Assembly (NCBI RefSeq): GCF_964204645.1
Contig: NC_134026.1
Span: forward strand, 8,009,450-8,073,449
Direction: 5' to 3'
DNA: 64,000 nucleotides
Origin: Tubulanus polymorphus
Lineage: Eukaryota; Nemertea; Palaeonemertea; Tubulaniformes; Tubulanidae
Shown: one piece after another, positions 32,601 through 43,764 of the stretch
Layout: the number at the start of each line of letters is the position of its first letter
How positions within the stretch are numbered: position 1 is the first letter of the stretch
Notes under the pieces: generated by a model
Database searches by the model: none
What the model saw: the letters and a program-made list of their open reading frames with translations, nothing else
What the model was told of the DNA's origin: nothing
Made by a program: the position numbers and the translations under genes

Positions 32601-35600
32601 ATCGCTCTAGAGACCAGAGCTAGGGGTCCTGTATAGGTTGGAGCTAGGATTGCACAGACCTCTAAGGGTTGGAGCTAGGATTGCTCCAGAGAACAGAGCT
32701 AGGGTTTCTGTACAGCAAGGATTGCTCGACCACAAACCAAAGCTAGGGTTCAGGTAGAGCTAGGATTGCTCCACAGAGGATTGCTCTTGGAAAGCTTGGA
32801 GCTAAGATTGCTCCAAATACTCAGTAATTGTTTGTAATTGAAGAACAGAAATTATAAAATATATGAACTGGGAAAAACAGAATTTTAAGTCACCAGAAAA
32901 AAACAGAAGAGATAGAGATTTACACAACACTCACACAGAAATACCACTAGGTGGCGCTATTAATACACCTAACACACACACACAGCTACCACTAGGTGGC
33001 ACTATATACACCTACCGTATCCTCAGATCCTTCCATTGCAAACGGTGCACTCTATACGTAAATAATTAAAATACCAATCAATCAAACATGCAATTAGTAT
33101 CAGATCGCCCTCACTGCCCACCAAACCCCTGCACAGCCGACACGTCATAAATTTGAAGTGTTAGAAAGCCCTGAGCCGCAGTATTCTCTTCCCCTGGTTC
33201 CCTCCCCTGTCTATGGGAGATCTATTCAACTCACCAGACTATCCAACCCTTCTCCTAACAGATCCATCGCACCAGTTGAACTCTGCTGTATCGGAGGTTG
33301 TTGATGCATTGTCGGACCGAGGTCCATATCTAACAGGTCTCCAATCAGCGAATCGGCTCCCGGTATAACAGTAGTGACCGGCTGTTGAGCCGTCTGACCC
33401 GACTGCTGCTGCTGCTGCTGAGCTTGACCGGACGATGAATCTAATGACGTCATCTCCTCGCTGCCAGCTCTACAAACATTCGAATCAATCAATCAATCAA
33501 TCAATCAATCAGTCAATCAATCAATCAATCAATCAAAATCCACTAGGGTGAGCCACCAGTAGGGGGTGTTATACTCACGATGTAGAACGAGGCGGTAACG
33601 CTTTACGAATCGACATCCTACCCTCGACAAACGCGCTCGGTGGTTTATGATAAACCGAGGCCAGACTGGAGATGTGACAGATTAGTTCATCCAGTAGTGT
33701 CGGTTCGATGAGGTCGGTCTCTTCGCTGATCAACGGTTTCTCCGCTAACACGACGTCTTTAGCGGCAGCAGGATCCGTGGATAGTAATCTCCAATAGATA
33801 TACCCTCTGTCTCTTAGATCCGGGTTATCGCTATCCTGTGTGGCTAGCGATAGTACTTGTTGTACTAACTCCTGCGTATCTGTCGGCCGAGTGAGGAATA
33901 GTTTCACTATCGCTGTCAATAACTGTAGCTGAACCTGTCACAAATATACAGAGAGTTGAATTAAAGAGTTGATATGAGAAGAGTTGATATGAGAGGAGGA
34001 GTTGATATGAGAAGAGGAGTTGATATGAGAAGAGGAGTTGATATGAGAAGAGGAGTTGATATGAGAAGAGGAGTTGATATGAGAAGAGGAGTTGATATGA
34101 GAGGAGGAGTTGATATGAGAAGAGGAATTGATATGAGAGGAGGAGTTGATATGAAAAGAGGAGTTGATATGAGAAGAGGAGTTGATATGAGAGGAGGAGT
34201 TGATATGAGAAGAGGAGTTGATATGAGAGGAGGAGATGATATGAGAAGAGTTGATATGAGAAGAGTTGATATGAGCGGAGGAGTTGATATGAGAGTTGAT
34301 ATGAGAGGAGTTGATATGAGAGGAGTTGAATGAGAGTTGATATGGAAGGAATTGATATGAGAGGAGTTGATATGAGAGGAGTTGATATGGAAGGAATTGA
34401 TGAGAGGAGTTGAATCGAGAGTTCATTATTATTACCTGTGTATTTTCATCCTGAAATCCTTCTAGGAAACTTTCTAACAGTTCATCAGCGTTATCGATCC
34501 TCTCGGCGTATTGACCAATAATCCAAATCATTGACGCCCTGTAAACATAAACAACTCACCGATTAATCACGATTCGGGGAGTTGAGAGGGAGCGAGAGGG
34601 GGAGATACTAACCTAGCCTCAGGTTCATCCAATGTATCCAGATTCTCACACAACGTCGAAATGATACTCTCGTATTTGTTCGGATATTTACGGAAGATAT
34701 CCTAAAAATAAGGAAACCTGAATTTAGTGTCGGTAGCATATCGGCAGCGTAAGTGACGATGGAAGCGCGACCTGGTGTTTACCTTGATCACTACGATAGC
34801 CTCCTGCACGACGTAGTTGACTTTAGTTTGAATGAGGTCTAGTAACGTACTGACGCATCTTTCCGCGGCCTGTTCGACTTTAATAGCACAACGACCGATA
34901 GCGCGGACTGACTTGCGCACAAAATCTACATCGACCTCCGTAGCATATCTACAATATAAATATATATACACACACATAAATCGGATACATCCTAGCATAT
35001 CTACACAATCAGGATGTTTCCCCTGAGGGGAATGAGGAGGTGATACTCCTTTAATTCAGCCAGCATCTGTGCTATGCTGCCCTGAGGAAGTGGGAGAGTG
35101 AGCAGAGAGGGGGAGGTGTTACTTAATCCCGCCAGCATCGGTACTATGTTCGCCTAAGGAGAGGGGGTAGGAAGGGAAGGTGTTACTTACTCTTTTAATT
35201 CAGCCAGCACCTGCGCTATGTTGCCCTGACTTGTCAATCTAATCATTATATCCAATTTCTCCAGTTTCACATAAATCGGATCGTTGTATTTAACAAAGAA
35301 AACTTTCATTTCATGTCTCAATATTTCTGACCTGTGAAATAAATCACAGTTAGTTTACAATTTGGACCTTAGCTCCACAGAACATTGTCCGTTTAGATTG
35401 ACTGTAAAAATCTGATCATTTCCGATATGTTTTAAAACTTGAAGACTGAAACCGAGAAGGTTCAGAAGTCTATAGTTTATACCTCTTCTGTACGATGAGG
35501 TTAATATTCCTCAAAGCGACGTATTGAATCTCAGGTTCCGCGGATAGCAACGTCACTAAAGGTGGCGCCAGTTTCTTTATGAGATTAGACACGAATTGAG

Positions 35601-38433
35601 TTGTTTGATCCATCATTTCTAACAGTTTCATTATCACCTGAAATACAACAACATCAAACCGTTCAAACCCGGCCGAATGGACGGGGGGTATCAGTGAGAG
35701 GGGAAAGGGGTGATACAGACCTTCACAGCGGAGAGCACTACTGCCGCATTAGCGTGAGATAATCTAGGAGTAACTCGCTCGCAAATACTACAATAGACAA
35801 ACACATTATCTGATCAGTATAATACAGGGTAGAGTTATAAATACAGGGGTAGAGTTATTAACAGGGGTAGAGTAATAAATACAGGGGTCGAGTTTTAATT
35901 CAGGTGTAGAGTTAAAAATACAGGGGTAGAGTTATCAGTACAGGGGTAGAGTCATAATACAAGGGTAGAGTTATAAATACAGTGGTAGAGTTATAAATAC
36001 AGGGTAGAGTTATAAACAGGGGTAGAGTTATAAATACAGGGTAGAGTTATAAATATAGGGTAGAGTTATAAATATAGGGTAGAGTTATAAATACAGGGGT
36101 AGAGTTATTAACAGGGGTAGAGTTATAAATTCAGGGGTAGAGTTTTAATTCAGGTGTAGAGTTAAACAATACAGGGGTAGAGTTATCAGTACAGGGGTAG
36201 TCATAATACAAGGGTAGAGTTATAAATACAGGGGTAGAGTCATAATACAAGGGTTGAGTTATAAATACAGGGGTAGAGTTATTAACAGGGGTAGAGTAAT
36301 AAATACAGGGGTAGAGTTTTAATTCAGGTGTACAGTTAAAAATACAGGGGTAGAGTTATCAGTACAAGGGTAGAGTCATAATACAAGGGTTGAGTTATAA
36401 ATACAGGGGTAGAGTTATTAACAGGGGTAGAGTAATAAATACAGGGGTAGAGTTTTAATTCAGGTGTAGAGTTAAAAATACAGGGGTAGAGTTATCAATA
36501 CAGGGGTAGAGTCATAATACAAGGGTAGAGTTATAAATACAGGGGTAGAGTTATAAATACAGGGTAGAGTTATAAATACAGGGGTAAAGATAGGATCAGT
36601 TGCTCGAAGTTGATGAGAGTTAACCAGAGGATATTTGACATAGTGACAACGGAAACTACGCTGTTACTATGATATGTATCCGCTGGTTGTCTTAAACCAA
36701 CTCCGATTGAGAACGAGTGATGTCTTTACCTTTGTGCCTCGCGGTCATCTTTAGGGGTATAGTTAGCGATGGAGTCTAGTATAAACACTTGACCCCATTC
36801 GGTGCATTCGTTCAGAGCCGTCAGCAATTTATTGATAGTTTGTGAATTCATATCGAGAGTTTGATTTCCCGACGTCGACGTCTCGGATATCTCCGATATA
36901 GCGGCGACTGCATTTGCTACCACCTAGCGCAGAAAATAATAACTAAATATCATCACTCACTAAACTGCTGCGCCGGCTAGCGGAGATATAATGATTCAAA
37001 CTACTGACCATGGGGTTCGAGTCCGAGAGTAATTCTCGAAGGTTTTCCAGGAATCCTTGATCGTCGACCATTGTTGAGTTAATATCGTGTAACTTAGCAA
37101 CGCAAACCGCAGCCGTTTTCCTCACGTAGGGATCTTCATCCTTTAAACACTTTCGCAACGGTTGACACAAATATTCAGTGATCTTATCAACCCTGATGCA
37201 ACCCATCGTTCGCACGGCAAGGGCTCGAATTAATGGATTCGGATCTTCGCAATCCTGCAATCAATCAATCAACAATATACAATCAACCAATCAATCAATA
37301 ATACAATCAGTCGATAATACTACGATCAATCAATAATACAATCAACCAATCAATCAAACAATCAATCAATCAAACAATCAATCAATCAATCAATCGATAA
37401 TACAACCAATTATTCAAATTGGAATCTTTTTAATTTTAAAGCCTAAAATAGCTGAATTTTCATTGTTTTAGATATTGAAGCAGTATACACCTGGATTGAT
37501 ATTTCACTAAGCTGGAGTTTCAGTGATCTACGAGAGTTAAATATGAAATGTGACCTATAGAACTAGATACAGGATGCAGTCACTCCCCCTGGTGACAATA
37601 ATAACCCTTATGTGTTAACTTATGTTATGACTTATGTGTTAACAGCCATGATGGCCACATTTAGTCCCCCCCGGTGACAGTAAACAGTAGGTCTATCAAT
37701 CCTGAAGAATGTGTGAACAGCCATGATGGCCATATCCGATCCCCCTCTGATGACGAACAGTAAACAGTACTAACCCCCTGGTGACAGTAAATGGTACTAA
37801 CCCTGACGAATGTGTTGACAGCCATGATGGCCATATCCGGTTGACTCTTAGCGTAATTCATCAGATACAAATAAACCAATTTCTTCAATTCCAGATTATC
37901 AGTTTGCATACAATTCACTACATCCGGGAATAGAGCACTGAAAATACGAACAAACAATGTGTTAGCCTACACTAATTCATTTAGACAGATAGTACGATTG
38001 GACAGATAGTGGGAGTAGTTAACTAACCTGACATCTTTACCGACAGTCATACTAGCGATAACCTTCTTTACTGCCTCCTTTTTCTTCTCCTTCTTTTCTG
38101 AATTCAATTCTGCTCGTAATTCGAAAATCTCACCTAGAAACACGGATTAAGATTGATATAAGGGGTTGACGAAGATCAGTGTTTTCAATAAGAGCCAGGT
38201 CCCAGGTCCCAGACCCGTCTGTTGTTTGTAAAGGACCCGCCTGTTTTTTCAAACCAGCTTTCGTTTCAGGGACTGTGACATAGGGGGGACCCTCCTGTTT
38301 TTCAAAGGGACCTGGCTTGCTAATTTCTTATTGAAAACACTGTAGATGGATATTTTGGATGGACACCGAATGACCGAACGAGTCAGTGTTACTGACCTTT
38401 CTTGGTGGTAGTGAAATATTTGGAATCAGTCAT
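29640..38433 (-). CDS. AP2B1: AP-1/AP-2 complex subunit beta (beta-adaptin)
   Basis: Nineteen coding exons on minus: 38433-38397, 38133-38028, 37937-37802, 37254-37009, 36923-36730, 35787-35721, 35637-35483, 35331-35191, 34948-34783, 34701-34613, 34538-34436, 33934-33579, 33469-33235, 31869-31765, 31682-31537, 30805-30676, 30589-30418, 30133-29979, 29714-29640; 2,814 nt, 937 aa, equal to human AP2B1, all phases consistent. The HEAT/ARM trunk begins MTDSKYFTT with [21 protein letters not shown] Gln-rich hinge holds [10 protein letters not shown] (clathrin-box-like). The ear domain ends in the ILRN motif. It is a large chain of clathrin adaptor complexes for cargo sorting at plasma membrane and TGN. 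Many invertebrates use one beta chain for both AP-1 and AP-2, so AP1B1 would be an equally fair name. A 5' UTR splice acceptor is likely near 38457. Confidence 0.95.
29735..29940. repeat. Minisatellite in the last beta-adaptin intron
   Basis: Degenerate 28-32 bp copies around ATCAGTGATATATCGGGATATCAGG, with a G-run near 29915. Confidence 0.75.
30185..30352. mobile_element. 168-bp MITE in a beta-adaptin intron
   Basis: Ends CAGTGTTTTCAA / complementary CTAAAAACACTG, flanked by a perfect 5-bp TATTC duplication (30180-30184, 30353-30357). About 85-90% identical to 38177-38342. The inner part also folds (GAGCCAGGTC near the left, GACCTGGCTT near the right). Confidence 0.85.
30840..31520. repeat. 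25-27 bp minisatellite in beta-adaptin intron 15
   Basis: About 26 copies of TAAACCGGTAGTCCATGGGG with AGGTG/AGGTTT between. The array starts close to the exon 15 donor on the gene strand. Overlapping long frames through it are repeat artefacts. Confidence 0.92.
31930..32835. repeat. Higher-order minisatellite in beta-adaptin intron 13
   Basis: Subunits of about 45-60 bp (AGCTAGGATCGCTCCAGA... CTAGGGTTCCTGTAGAGCTT) are organised into a roughly 185-bp higher-order period, seen from the recurring GAGTTAGGGGTCC at about 32014, 32199 and 32384. Confidence 0.9.
33482..33536. repeat. (AATC)n microsatellite
   Basis: Thirteen or so near-perfect AATC units in the intron before the hinge exon. Confidence 0.95.
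33966..34420. repeat. 18-bp GAGTTGATATGAGAAGAG minisatellite
   Basis: About 25 copies with A/G variants (AGAGGAG, AGAAGAG) in beta-adaptin intron 11, ending just before exon 11 on the plus map. Confidence 0.92.
35045..35190. repeat. Duplicated exon-8 end of beta-adaptin within its intron
   Basis: Two degenerate extra copies of the last ~35 bases of exon 8 (TTTAATTCAGCCAGCA(T/C)CTG(T/C)GCTATG) plus donor-side sequence lie directly downstream of the true exon end at 35191. Confidence 0.8.
35815..36595. repeat. 20-bp ATACAGGGGTAGAGTTATAA minisatellite
   Basis: About 38 copies, with blocks of several units recurring as a higher-order pattern (ATTAACAGGGG... TTTTAATTCAGGTG... ATCAGTAC). Located in beta-adaptin intron 5. 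Confidence 0.92.
37256..37405. repeat. (CAAT)n-type tetranucleotide tract
   Basis: Interrupted AATC/CAAT repeats starting right at the exon 4 acceptor of beta-adaptin. Confidence 0.85.
37640..37801. repeat. Duplicated exon-3 end of beta-adaptin within its intron
   Basis: Two additional degenerate copies of the exon 3 end (GCCATGATGGCCATATCC) and of the following donor-side GTGACAGTAAA...TACTAA lie downstream of the true donor at 37801. Confidence 0.82.
38177..38342. mobile_element. 166-bp MITE, second copy, beta-adaptin intron 1
   Basis: Same family as 30185-30352: CAGTGTTTTCAATAAGA at the left and its complement TCTTATTGAAAACACTG at the right. Flanks AAGAT / TAGAT agree at four of five bases. 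Confidence 0.85.
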
Positions 38434-39074
38434 TTTGAATGCGTCTCTCGAAGGTAACTACAAAATATAACACGTTTCACTAGTTTACCTTATACACATA
38501 TAGACGGCGCTACTAATAGTAGAATAGAATAATGAAAAATATTAGTCAAATCATAGAAACCTACACTTATGCCCCCTTCCCTATAAGCTAAACTAAACAC
38601 TCTCAACTCACAACTACCAGACTCCTTCCCCCAACAACACAACCCCCCCCCCCGTGTCAAACTCAGTGACATTTCACACAAGTGACTCACTAGATGTGAA
38701 GAAAGTCCTGATGACTCACTGGATGTGAAGGGAGTTCTTATGACTACCAACTACCTAGTACCTAGTGAAGAAACCCTTTGCAGTGACACTAGTATTGGTC
38801 GGTCTGTATCTGTCTATATGTCTGTGTCTCACTGTCTGTCCGTTTAAATCAATCTGTATAATTTGCCAGTCTATCAATCTATCTAAGTCTATCGATTTGT
38901 CAATCGTGTGTCTAATCCGTGTGTCTAATTCGTCTAATCTGTGTGTCTATCTGATGTAAGGCTTTCTTACCTTTTTAAACACAGATAAATGAGACGATGC
39001 TCTATTTTGTATTTGAGAGCTGATTTCCACAACATTACTCTGTAGAGGCACGAGATATACATATATAACACATC

Positions 39075-39285
39075 GATCAATATTAACCATTACAGGAGCA
39101 ATCACTGGCGAGTGAGCGAGAATTACTGACTGACACCATCACTGGCTGGCGAGTGAGGAAGGAGGATTACTGACTGATACCATCACTGGCGAGTGAGGGA
39201 GGGTGGAGGACTACTGACTGATACCATCACTGGCAAGTGAAGTAGGAGGATGATTGACTGACACTGTCACTGGTGGATGAGGGAA
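39075..39285. repeat. ACCATCACTGGCGAGTGAG minisatellite
   Basis: Five degenerate copies of a 40-50 bp unit with ACTGACTGA(T/C)ACCATCACTGG. Confidence 0.8.
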
Positions 39286-39904
39286 TAAACAAAAATTTGA
39301 AGTACAGGTCTAACATTTAATCAATAGTTGAAACATGCAAAACATGTGTGGATTTAGTTGAAAAGGTCTGTTCCCGGGTATAGGGTAGGTGCCCCCCCCC
39401 TCTGTTCACACCTCACCCGCCAGGGTCCAATCAACACAAATACCCAGCATATAGGAAATAATTCACAGAAAAAACAACTACAGGCAAATCCTAACCCTAC
39501 AGGCAAACTCACTTAAAAGTCATTATGAAGAATTAAAACTTGAGTTTTGCAACTAAAAATGGAGATGACTTTTGAGTAATGCGACGACTTCAGAGAGAGT
39601 TTGACTGCTTGTATACAAATACATATATATATGACTGAATTAATGCACAGCGACAAAAAACAATACCACTTATCAATAATAGGTGGCGCTACACAAATAT
39701 CATAAGCAGGGCGACTGACTGCAATGTGAAAAGATTGAGAGAGCGGAGGCTGCTTGAATCTTTCCAGAAACACCACGCCACCTAGTGGACAACAACACCA
39801 AAAACACAACACCATACAACCTAGGGGTCAATATCAAAACTACCCATTCATAGCGATTTTTCTGGAAAGATTTTAATCAAAGCTTTTCTAAAAGCACAAG
39901 TTTT

Positions 39905-40030
39905 CAATCAACCAATCATTCAATCAATCAATCAAACAATCGAGTGATCAATCAATCAATTGGTCAATTAACTGGTCAATCAATTGATTGATCAATCAAT
40001 AAATCAACTGGTCAATAAATCTATCAATCG
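39905..40030. repeat. (ATCA)n-type tetranucleotide tract
   Basis: Imperfect CAATCAATCA / GGTCAAT repeats. Confidence 0.8.
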
Positions 40031-41154
40031 TCATGTGAACAGTGAACAATACAGAAATCACTGAAACTTTGTGGAATATAAGAGTGGAATAATATGCACA
40101 CAATACATGTCAGTGTCTGAGAGCGAGTGAGTGAGAGCTAGATTATTATTGATATAGAGGGCTCTGCCTGTCTGCCGCGCGCGTGCCCGCCTGCCTGTCG
40201 CCTGCTGTCTGTATCTCACTGTGCATAATTCACCACTATCTCTATACTCACCCAGTTTAATGAGTTCTGTATTGATTGTTGAATGACGTCCATTACGTCT
40301 GACTGAAGAAAATCAACACCAAACACCAAAACTATTAACAACTCATTATTCAGTTCAATCACAGTCTGAGATCAGATCACATCAGTATAGCATGGATGGA
40401 CAGAGGAGGTTCAAGGGGGAGGGAAGGATGGAGCCTGAAAATGCAGACATGCAGAGGGATATGTACTGGTACATACTCTACGAACTATCCCTTATTATCG
40501 TAAATTTTCCCTCCTTTGTCCATGAATTGATTTTTAAATGAATTTCATTTACAGCGAAAACATAAATCAATAGTGAAACACTACAGGGGGACATCTCACA
40601 GCCGCGGTACTCAAGGGCATTGTGGGGGACCATCACCAAACTTTCTGAAATTGACATCACCGAAAACTGAAATACAAACGGGTAAAGCTACACATAGCGC
40701 CACCTATTGTGAAATACGCCAGTTCCCGATCAGCCCCATGATATTTACAACAATCAAAATCAAACAGTTGATTAAATATGAATCAGTAAAATCTATAATT
40801 AATTAAAATCATTAATTCATTCAATGTCATGCTAGAAATTATTACATGATTTTCACTAAATAAAACTATTCAATCATTCAACCAGACATCTAGAGGTCTA
40901 CAACTATAAGAGTAAGAGGGAGACGGGTCACGGGATTGGAAGGGGGTCACTGAGTGACTCGGATAGGTCAACGCCCTGACAGTGACTAGTAAGAGGGAGG
41001 GAAGGTAGCTGTATTCCCATCAACATCCCAAAGAACTAGGACAATATAATCAGCCCGTTTAAACCATCGTGAAGCTTTTAGACTGATTTCACTAGGGAAC
41101 TAGTAGAACTATTAGACCTATGAGAAATAGAAGAGAGGGAGAGAATGGAAGAAA

Positions 41155-41240
41155 AGGTACATGCTCCCCCGGCAGGGATTTGAGCCTGATGGCATCGAGA
41201 CTCGTTACATAGCATGAAGCCCTACCACACTAGACCGGAT
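41155..41240 (-). mobile_element. tRNA-derived SINE head, minus strand
   Basis: Read on minus: an A-box-like GGTCTAGTGTGGTAGGG and a B-box GGCTCAAATCCCTGCCGGG at tRNA spacing. Imperfect acceptor pairing indicates a SINE and not a working tRNA. Confidence 0.6.
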
Positions 41241-41384
41241 GCGCAGACACGGGCAGCTTAAATATCATATCATTAGCCAATCAGAAATTCTGATTTAGTT
41301 TAGCGCGAGTTTTTCTGTTGAAGGTTTATCCGCGAAATTCGCCGCCACGATTATATGAAACGGACCATCTGATTGGTGCCGCAC

Positions 41385-41500
41385 GTTGCGCACCTAGTCT
41401 AGTGTGACAGGGTTTCGTACAGCGGCCGAGTCCAACAATTGCCAGCAGGTTCAAATCCCTGCTGCAGGAAGATGGGAGAGGAGGTATTTTTTTATGCCAT
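41385..41500 (+). mobile_element. tRNA-derived SINE head, plus strand
   Basis: A-box-like TAGTCTAGTGTGACAGGG and B-box GGTTCAAATCCCTGCTG. Same family as the copy 150 bp to the left, in inverted orientation, sharing GTCTAGTGTG and CAAATCCCTGC. Confidence 0.6.
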
Positions 41501-41536
41501 CCTGTAAATTCCCAACCGACACTAGACTAATTATAA

Positions 41537-41587
41537 ATATGTATATATATACATATACATTTATATATATATATATATATATATATT
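41537..41587. repeat. TA-rich microsatellite
   Basis: ATGTATATATATACATATAC followed by an uninterrupted (AT)n stretch. Confidence 0.9.
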
Positions 41588-43764
41588 TAAATCACGTTTG
41601 TTTGAAAACTAATCATAAAAAATCAACAGTGAAAAATGAAGAATAAAAACACATGAATATTAGAGATTGAATTACAGCTGAATACTATGCAGCTAGCGCA
41701 GTAGCTGGCACTCAATACAGCTACCGCAATAGCTGCTGCGTGAATAGCTGCTGTTCTATACCTTAGCTTTCACTTTCTCCATTAAAGCGCGATTTTTATT
41801 TTATAAATTAATCTGAAATGGACAAAAATTTACTACAAATTCAATTCATGAATATCATAACTCACTTACCAGGGCTCGACCGGCCTGGAGACCCTGGTTA
41901 GAGATAGATACTCTAGTGCAGGCAAACGTCACCAAAATGGCCGTAATTATTTCAGAAAGTTTAGTGATGATCTTCTTACATGTTTACACGAAACCAAACT
42001 GTTCTAGAGAATGAGGGCCCCTACAACAGTGAAAGGAGTGTCTCGTGCTGGCCTGTCGTCTGTCTGGCTAAGATAGTGATACTGATAGAGGTGTTATACT
42101 GAATTAAATAGCATTAATAGCGATAGATTCATTAAAGGCAGTAGCAAAATAAAAGCAAGAATGAGATAGACGAGTACAGAGAGAGGGGAGCTGCTCTGAG
42201 GGGAGGGGAAACAACTGGTATGGATTGGAAGCAGCAGATTCAACAGAGAATCCATCCTGGCTTTTTTTAGATTGCAACGGCAATAAAAACGCATCAATAC
42301 ATTCCTGCCTCGGCACATTGCTTGCAATTCCTACGACAAACAATCACCAGCAATTCCTGCTACAATCAATCGCTAGCAATTCCTGCCACAATCTGAGCGA
42401 TATTAACAGGAATTCAGTTACGTTAAACATAAACCCGGAAATGAATTAGGCGACAATTTATTACTAGAATGGAAGGATTCTGTATATTTGAGTTGTTTCT
42501 ACGCATCGAAATTCAACATACATAACCTACGTGAATATACAAATTACATCTGATATTCTTACCTGAAAACAATGAAGGATTAATCGGATGTCAGACGATT
42601 ATTTAAAGGCAAAACAAAAAATGTCTACTGTCAAAATTTATACGCCCCAAGATGGCGGATAATGAGATGTTTTTCCGGCCGGAGTTTTAATAATAAACAT
42701 AGTCAGGAATGAATTGAAATATTACAAATCTGACTATTAGAATGCGATAGTTATCAAATATTTATATAATCTGAGTTAATGTTTTCGCCAAACATCTTGA
42801 GTGGATTTATACTGATATATAAATATAATCTGGCTGGACAAAATGAACTTGGATCATGTTTTATGTAGAGGGCGGGACTATACGGTAAATTTTTTTCCGG
42901 TAGGAGCGGTGAAACATCGTTGAATATTTTTAAAGCCGCAATGAATTTGATTTCTCATAATGTAGGCACCGTTATTATTCAGTTTTCATGTAGTGTTTTT
43001 TTCTAAATATCCTTTTTGTTCACTGGGTCATTCGTTAGTTTGCACCCCTTTAAAGTATTAAAATCATTGGAGTGCCTGGCTCTACCAGTCGCTTTAAAAC
43101 ACTCCTAACAACATCACGAAACGCTGCCGTGTATGAAATGAATTCAACCAAAGAATAAGAAATTGACATTTTCGATAAATGTTTATTTATAAATATGTTT
43201 TTGTCGCATCGAATATAAAACGATAGTGCATTTCAAGCTGTTTTTCAGACAACAAGAAAATCTCAAATTATCACAAATTTTTGATTCTAAACAACAAACA
43301 CCCCACAAAACATTTTTAAACGTTTTTGAGTAATTACAAGTTAAATTTGATTAAAATTTAAAAAATTAAAACAATAATTCTCCACGAATAACATCTCTTA
43401 ACCCTGACATTGATTATTACCCTTATTAGATTCAACTATTTTGGAATAATGATTGAAACTGAATTTTCAAGACATATTAATTTCAACTGAAAATAGATTT
43501 AAATCATGTGCTAGCACCAGGAAATACTGATTACATCAGTGTAATAAATCTCTATCAAAATGTTTATATTTTGACATAAATTCAACACAATATTGACATT
43601 ATTTACAATATTTACATGTTATAAAATGGAACATTTTTCTTAAAGTAAAATTGTATACAATAAACCATCAAAAACAGTTTAATAAAAATCTCATCATTCA
43701 TTTATGTGTGGAAACATTTTCTGGCATTATGCAAATTACTGAGTATTCAAAAACGTTATTTATT

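Larger units (their letters stand above)
38434..43764. other. Long spacer / 5' region of beta-adaptin with repeats
   Basis: About 5.3 kb without a coding exon I can support. It contains an imperfect minisatellite (39075-39285), TCAA-type repeats (39905-40030), two SINE heads (41155-41500), a TA tract (41537-41587) and several CTCF-like motifs. The first non-coding exon(s) and promoter of beta-adaptin should lie here, possibly near 42.6 kb where CpG-containing sequence occurs. Confidence 0.5.

Noticed and set aside
33938-34531. Frames made of NSSHI and DMRRGV repeats on the two strands
   Set aside because: Artefact of the 18-bp repeat in beta-adaptin intron 11; only the first part overlaps real exon 11.
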